Positions 58,552 to 64,000 of a stretch of DNA of 64,000 nucleotides are shown here, one piece after another. Position numbers and translations under genes: made by a program. The stretch comes from Rhododendron vialii. Its lineage: Eukaryota; Streptophyta; Magnoliopsida; Ericales; Ericaceae. How positions within the stretch are numbered: position 1 is the stretch's first letter; each line of letters opens with the position of its first letter. Below the pieces are notes generated by a model that saw only the letters and a list, made by a program, of their open reading frames with translations, made no database searches and was not told where the DNA came from. The stretch is from NCBI RefSeq assembly GCF_030253575.1, contig NC_080561.1, positions 6,585,001-6,649,000 on the forward strand, written 5' to 3'.

Positions 58552-59039
58552 GAGACTAGGAGTTTGAGCTGCTTTCAGCTGCTTCCTTGAGCTGCTGCAG
58601 TATCTTTCAGCTGCTTTCCTATATCCTTCAACTCGCGTGTCGAAGCTTTTCATTGACTCTATTGGGTTCGTTTACGCATCATTTCTAGTGTTTGGAGAAT
58701 AATACATATTTCATACCTAAAAACATGCCCGATGGACTTGAATGAACTTATTGAGTTAATTATCACGGAAACTAGGATCAACGGATTGACTTTAATGGAT
58801 TACGAATATAATGTGATATGCTACCGCCTAATTTGAACTGAAAACCGCAGTGAGTAGTTGATGCGTGGGTCATGGGTTTAACTTGAAGTAAAAGGTTAGT
58901 AGATTGCTTAAAGGGGAATTAATGACGGTTTACGAACATGTGAAGAACACAATGATATAAAAGATAGCTATTCGATGTAACGTGAAGCACGTATTGTGAA
59001 TGTTGATATCTTTGAAACCTGAAGCTGAGAATAAAACAT

Positions 59040-59182
59040 GAGAATCAGATGTACGGGGTCTTAAGAACCCGGAATGAGAATCGGATGTACGGGGTCCCGA
59101 GAACCCGGAATGAGAATTGGATGTACGGGGTCATGATCACCCGGAATGTAAATTGGGTATACGGGGTCCTAATGCCCGGAAT
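59040..59182. repeat. Four tandem 36-bp repeats in the Ty3 LTR
   Basis: Units at 59040-59075, 59076-59111, 59112-59147 and 59148-59182 share GATGTACGGGGTC followed by a variable hairpin-like stretch and CCCGGAAT. The last unit is 35 bp. Confidence 0.85.
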
Positions 59183-60176
59183 GTCTTTTGATTGATATCA
59201 TAAGGTGACGATGTGAAAGATTTCTTGCGTGCCCATCAAGGATCCATAGGGAACTTATGAGATACTAAGCGGTTGTAACGTAACCATATGAGGTGGATGC
59301 GTGAAGATCGAAAGATGAGTAAAAAAATGAATTCGAAGGACAAAGATAGGTTAACTGTCAAGAGTGAAGTGTTCGTTTACGTTCTAAATTTCTAATATAG
59401 TACTTGTGTCTCATCCATGCTCCCTTTGTTATTCGAAAGTCTATGTTTCATCGACATCTTTCATCTCATTTGCATATAGAGTTTGCGTAGACTTTTCTAC
59501 TGGGCTAGTGTAGCTCAAGCCTTATATTATTTTCAGGTGCTAACCCGGAACCATAGCTTGCATTGCTTGGCGTGCTTGGAGTGTGGACATTATTTTTGAA
59601 AGTTAACCGAAGGAGTTGCCTATTCATCTTTGTAAATTTATTTTGAAAGATGTATTTGTAACTAAAATTGTAATTCTTTTGACTCGAAATATTGTAACCA
59701 CTAATTCTTTTTCGAACTTCGCTACTTATGATGATCTGGGGCCGTCGAGCCAATGTTGTAATATGTTGGAACATTATGGACTTGGAAGCTTAATTGAGGG
59801 AATGGGAACACAGTGATCTTTTGGGTACAGTACGGATATTTGTGAGTATTTTAGTATGAAAATCATTTATAATTATGTTAAAATTCGAGGGCGTGACAAC
59901 TTGGTATCAGAGCGTCTAGGTTTGAATACTTTGAGACCGTGGGGAGACTTTAGTCTCATGGGTTCAAAATCATAGCAAAATTTTTACATGATATGTGTGC
60001 TTGCATTAAGGAGTCAGTACATTGGCATCACATTGCATTTACGATAATGTAGATTGTCAAAGCATGGTTGGCTTGTGTTGGGAAAGTCGGACGTTTAGTC
60101 ACACGGTGGAGTCGTGGTTGTTATTGTTGATAGTTGTTGTCGTTGATTGTGTTATGTTTTCAATCCTTGTAGCGCG

Positions 60177-61328
60177 ATGCCTCCGAGACGTGAGAATAAC
60201 CTTGCTAGGGAGATTATAGCGGCACTCGCAGAGTCGAATCTTCTGAACCCAGCACTTAGGGCTAACACGAATGACCGTGCCATGGAAGCAATGAGGGCAT
60301 TCCATCGTATGAAACCACCAGAGTTTGATGGGGAGAGTAGCGATCCTCTTGTGGCTGACCATTGGCTTGCACAAGTTCGTAAAATCTTTAACGCTCTTAG
60401 GATTACTGAAGATGACCTACGAGTGAGCATTGTGGCCATTCAACTTACTGGCGAGGCGAATGAGTGGTGGGAATCGGTTTTAGGAGCAAGAAGAGACGCT
60501 AGGAGAATGGCAAGGGCGGTTAATCGAATAAATGAACCTGATGCAGAGAACTTGACTTGGGCTGAGTTTGAAGAACTCTTCGAGAATCAATATTTTCCAG
60601 AAACGTATCGCGAGCAACTTAGAGAACAATTTGAGAAACTAGAACAAGGTAATATGACCGTCTCCGAATATGCTACGAAATTTCAGTCTCTGTCCCGTTT
60701 TGCTCCGGAATTAGTGGCATCAGAAGAAAGAAAGTGTAGGCGTTTTGAGAAGGGATTACACCCATCCATTAAGTTGTTGGCTGTGAGCCAGCGCATTGGA
60801 AGGTTTTCCGAGATTGTTGAATGTGCAAGGAGTGTTGAGAATCCAGTGGGTGCGCAGGGAGAACCAAAAGTGTGGGAAACTAAGCAACCGACCTCTAGTG
60901 CAAGTTTACCTTCGAGAAGTTCTGAGAGCCAAGGGAGAAAGCGACAGCGAGAACCACATCAATCATTGCATGTTCAACAGAGTTTGGGGCCGCCTACTTC
61001 TTCGGGAAGTCATGGAGCTTTTGTCAAACCGCAAATAGTGTGCCATCGGTGTGGTCAGTTAGGTCACTTTCGTGCTCAGTGTTCACAACAACAGAAGACA
61101 TGTTTCATTTGCGGTGCACCTGATCATCTTGCGAGAAGATGCCCTCAAAAAGTAGGAGAGCATAGTGGGCCTAGTTCAGTGAGACCAGGGCAGAGTCTAG
61201 TTCGACATCACTCCCAATTCCAGTCTACTTCGGGTCAAGGGTCACGCGCTGAGCGAGGAGCGAGTTTTACCATTTCTCAAACTCCAGAGACACCAGATGT
61301 GTGGGGTAATTTCTCCTCTCTCGTTTAA
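60177..61328 (+). CDS. Ty3/gypsy Gag protein, 383 aa
   Basis: The retrotransposon gag domain is clear (PPEFDGESSDPLVADHWLAQ, then EANEWWESVLG, LTWAEFEELFENQYFPE, QGNMTVSEYATKFQSLSRFA). It is followed by a Ser/Gln-rich stretch and two CCHC zinc knuckles (residues 289-302 CHRCGQLGHFRAQC; 309-322 CFICGAPDHLARRC). The frame is open from 60147, but MPPRRENN at 60177 is the typical Gag start. Translation ends before any protease. It would form particles and bind RNA, and could package copies of itself if a partner element supplied enzymes. Confidence 0.92.
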   Translation: MPPRRENNLAREIIAALAESNLLNPALRANTNDRAMEAMRAFHRMKPPEFDGESSDPLVADHWLAQVRKIFNALRITEDDLRVSIVAIQLTGEANEWWESVLGARRDARRMARAVNRINEPDAENLTWAEFEELFENQYFPETYREQLREQFEKLEQGNMTVSEYATKFQSLSRFAPELVASEERKCRRFEKGLHPSIKLLAVSQRIGRFSEIVECARSVENPVGAQGEPKVWETKQPTSSASLPSRSSESQGRKRQREPHQSLHVQQSLGPPTSSGSHGAFVKPQIVCHRCGQLGHFRAQCSQQQKTCFICGAPDHLARRCPQKVGEHSGPSSVRPGQSLVRHHSQFQSTSGQGSRAERGASFTISQTPETPDVWGNFSSLV

Positions 61329-63430
61329 TCCTTTGCTAGGATTCTTTTAATTTGGGAACATATCATCTTTCCGTGGTTTGCATCTTTTCTTTTACTTGAA
61401 TTTGAACACCAAGGATTCCTAGACCATTCTTATTTGTTGAGTAACACCTCCAGATAGTATTAGCCGAGACAATGAGTTGGTTGTTTCAGGTTATCGTTTT
61501 GTCTGTGATCTCAGTGTCTTACGTGAGGTGAGGTTTGGTCTTGTCTTGAGAAAAGATTGGCTATGCCAGTGATTGCTTGCTATATGTCGAGCGTGTCTTC
61601 ATCCGAGTTTTTCTTTTCCCGCTCTTCTCTCTATGGTTTAGTTGAACCTTGATTGAAAATTGTATCTGGGCTTGCTATCCATGAAGTCGTTTGTTCATTA
61701 GCTTGAATAGATTTTGACATCTGCATCTATTACCACACGATCCTTTCAAGTGCTACTCTGTGCTACACGAATCCTTGTCATGAAGTACCATGTGGTGTAC
61801 CTACTATTGATTTTGAAGTAACTATTGTTGAAATCTATGAGTACTTCTCGTCTATTATTCTCATTCTACCCCTTATGTTACGATTCATGGTATAAAATCT
61901 CGTTAGTCGAATTGAAATTCTATTGCTATGGTTACAAGTTTCTTAGTTTGCAGTAGCTATTCACTTGATCTCTGTTGTTACAGCCCCTATCTATTAAAGC
62001 TAAGTTAGTAGTGATGTCTTCAACGACATCGCATCCTTTTGTGTTGTCAAATTCAAATCTTGTTGTGATTGTGGCCTCTCTCGGGCGTTTAAAAAAAAAA
62101 AAAAAATCTGATATAGTCCTCAGCCTTGGAGGTATATAGTTTGTTCTATACTATTTCGTTCTAGATTATCAAGAGTTATGCACCTTTCGGTATTAGTCTA
62201 AGTATGGTTGCGCATCATTCGTTAGTTTTGGCGCTATCTTTTATATTGTGCTTATCATTGGTATCAGGATACTCGTTTGCCAAGGCGTATGTACTAGTTT
62301 CCTAGACTCGTGGACTAGTGGGGCAGATGAAGTTTCTTTTCCTAGATTCTTGGGTTTATTATGAGTTGGTGCATTGAGTTTGTGGCCGCTTTAAAGATTT
62401 TCCATATTCCATATTATACAAATTCATTGGTGCCATTAGATGCGGACTTGCCATTTTTGCCTACTTTAGCATTACAGTTTGTTGTGACTCCTCAACGTTG
62501 AAGTTACGAGATTTGAACTTACTTTTGCTTCATATCGGCTTGCTCATTTAGACTTTATCGATTGGTCTAAATTCCGTCATTGCAGCCTCTGGTCTATTTA
62601 TTGAAAACTGCTACTCTATTCAAGTTCTTGTGTCTTAACACTCACTTATTGGAGACAAATTTTTTTTTTGGTGACCTATTGGTTGATATTGATTTATAGT
62701 TATTGTTCGATTCAAATTCACTTGTTGTAGTTGGTCTCTGTGATGTTCAGATTTGTAGCCTTCGTGGTAGTCCCTCGACTCTGAAAGTATAAAACTCATT
62801 CTATATTGCTCAATTTCACTCTGTTAGAAGTTTTGCTTATCCTTGGTATTGGACACATTGTCGATCTTGCATCAGTTCGTTTACTTAGTGAGCTGTCCTG
62901 TTGCTATGTGTTTGTCCTCAGTATTGAAATCTATCATTTGCAAGAGATTGTTCACCAACTCATTTGGCTTGTAGAGTAATGAGAAGGTTACGATCGGTTA
63001 TTTCTATGTTCCTCGGTACGTTGAGTTGGTTGTTTAGCGAATTTAAAGATTTCATGTGTTCCTTGGATTCCGGATGCCTCGTCTCCATTCTTTGAGTCCT
63101 TGATCAGTGTTGTCTGAGTCTTGAAGCTCATTGTTTCGTTTGAGATAACCGAAGGATGATGTTGACCGTTGTTGATACCCCTTTGTCATTCGAAGTGGGA
63201 GGACGTATTTCGTAAATTATTGCCGCGTTGAGGTTAGTTTCGTTGAGGCAGAAAAAGGAGGAGCTTTTATAGTTTGAAGAATACGTTATGTATCGGATAC
63301 GGTGCGTGTCTTTCGGATACCCAGGCGACAACCGACGAAATCCAGTTGGAAGAGGCGATTGATCACCGCCCATTCCAGATGGAAGTCTCGGGAAGTCAAT
63401 TGGACTATCGGGTATTCTTGATGCATTTTA
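61329..63430. other. Non-coding filler in place of pol in the Ty3 element
   Basis: About 2.1 kb without an open frame of note. No RT (YxDD), RNase H or integrase core motif is visible on either strand. It is T-rich on the plus strand, with a 16-base A run near 62090. Large internal non-coding DNA between gag and the 3' LTR is the hallmark of LARD-type derivatives. Confidence 0.6.
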
Positions 63431-63648
63431 ATACATAGGTATTGAAGAAGTATGAAACGAATCCGTTGCATGTGTTAGAGAGGTCCGAAGTTGAGTTAAA
63501 AGCCGACGTGTCCTAAGGTGAGAATCCGACACGTATCCTAGATTTGTGTAGCCAAGTTTTGAGAGGCAATACGATACGATTAATATGAGTTTACATGGGG
63601 AAAGGGGGACGAAGTTCGAAGGAGATATCCACCTTCGTTTTAGTTGAT
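63430..63648 (+). pseudogene. Relic of the pol C-terminus
   Basis: Reading with frame changes, the segments LKKYETNPLHVLERSEVELK (near 63441-63500), NPTRILDL.SQVLRGNTIRL and finally GDEVRRRYPPSF-stop (63609-63648) match the usual end of chromovirus Pol: the integrase C-terminal region ending in a RRRYP-type tail. There is at least one stop codon and a frameshift. This shows the ancestor had pol. Confidence 0.6.
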
Positions 63649-63793
63649 TGATGTGAGTATGACATAGCACTTTCATGATTATTGAACCGTTGTATATGTA
63701 AGTTGTTGTGATTTTGCGTATCAATATGATACTTGGTAGCGTTGGACCTGGTTTGGCAAATTTCGGGACGAAATTTCTTTAAGGAGGGTAGAA

Positions 63794-64000
63794 TGTAGAG
63801 ACCCGTAAATTTCCTTATTTTAATTTTAATATTTTATAAAGGGATAAGTGATGGTTTAGTGTGGAATTTGTGGTTGCGGGTTAATGTGCAAGAGTATGAA
63901 AAATGTGGGTGTTAGTGTAATATAGTGCATGTGTGTATATGTGTGTGTGCCAGGAGAGAAAATTCATTTCTCTCCTCCCTCTCCATCTCTCGGTTCTCTC
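63794..64000 (+). repeat. Start of the 3' LTR of the Ty3 element (cut by the window end)
   Basis: It begins TGTAGAGACCCG after a purine tract. By eye all 207 visible bases equal 57604-57810. Confidence 0.92.

Larger units (their letters stand above)
57604..59898 (+). repeat. 5' LTR of the Ty3 element, 2,295 bp
   Basis: It runs TG...CA and is followed after 3 bases by the tRNA-Met primer site. It contains a CT-rich leader-like stretch (57775-57860), twelve CTACCGGTAG palindromes (58157-58551) and four tandem 36-bp repeats (59040-59182). Small open frames inside the LTR have no recognisable domain. Confidence 0.9.
57604..64000 (+). mobile_element. Ty3/gypsy chromovirus-like element, gag-only, 3' end outside the window
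   Basis: The 5' LTR is 57604-59898 (TGTAGAGACC...GCGTGACA), with primer site TGGTATCAGAGC at 59902-59913. The gag ORF is 60177-61328. Non-coding DNA with a pol C-terminal relic follows, then the chromovirus-type end TTTCGGGACGAAATTTCTTT with a purine tract, then the 3' LTR from 63794. The visible 207 bp of the 3' LTR appear identical to the 5' LTR, implying recent insertion. The lack of protease, RT and integrase makes it a non-autonomous, LARD-like derivative. Confidence 0.9.

Noticed and set aside
59040..59182. Regular repeats resembling a CRISPR array
   Set aside because: Units are directly adjacent without spacers and lie inside an LTR in a plant genome.
61329..63430. Hidden, frameshifted pol in the Ty3 element
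   Set aside because: I looked for YxDD, RNase H and integrase motifs on both strands and saw none; only the extreme C-terminus (63430-63648) is recognisable.

Overview
The window is nuclear DNA of a flowering plant, almost certainly a eudicot. The genes are split by AT-rich GT-AG introns, their products are chloroplast, mitochondrial and plant-type signalling proteins, and the intergenic space is full of retrotransposons, SINEs, fold-back elements and long (CT)n/(GA)n tracts. The species cannot be named from the sequence alone.

Layout. (1) 1-5.1 kb: a three-exon plus-strand gene for a CPP1/CDF1-type J-like chloroplast membrane protein (DUF3353), with an LTR-like insertion in intron 1. (2) 5.9-6.4 kb: a LINE RNase H relic. 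(3) 7.3-11.2 kb: a four-exon minus-strand clade-D PP2C phosphatase with a GA-rich promoter/leader up to 12.5 kb. (4) 13.58-17.59 kb: a young Ty1/copia element with 200-bp LTRs, a 5-bp target duplication and an intact pol ORF but no gag. (5) 17.6-28.7 kb: gene-poor DNA with SINEs, a 5'-truncated LINE, fold-back MITEs and microsatellites. (6) 28.9-56.8 kb: a segmental repeat carrying a mitochondrial-type translation initiation factor IF3 gene and a FAD-dependent monooxygenase (MO) gene. Unit 1 has both genes intact. Unit 2 has an IF3 pseudogene but an intact MO paralogue. Unit 3 keeps only MO exons 1-3. (7) 57.6 kb to the window end: a Ty3/gypsy chromovirus-like element with a 2,295-bp 5' LTR and an intact gag. 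Most of its pol is replaced by non-coding DNA, and its 3' LTR runs off the window.

The housekeeping genes look unrelated in function (plastid protein or pigment biogenesis, phosphatase signalling, organelle translation). The interesting biology is structural. The duplicated IF3-MO block decayed very unevenly: unit 2 alone took two LTR insertions (one exactly at an IF3 splice acceptor), a TRIM element, a fold-back MITE, a 113-bp frameshifting deletion and a ~0.73-kb inversion. Even so, its MO gene stayed open.

The most unusual pattern is in two unrelated LTRs. The Ty3 LTR (58157-58551) holds twelve perfect copies of the palindrome CTACCGGTAG in six pairs, and every pair is spaced exactly 21 bp start to start. 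The solo LTR inside the IF3 pseudogene (45838-45940) holds two pairs of a different CCGG-centred palindrome, GTCCGGAC (one half-degenerate), also at exactly 21 bp. Two DNA helical turns is a natural spacing for paired dimeric protein sites. This is inference, but the spacing itself is read directly from the sequence.
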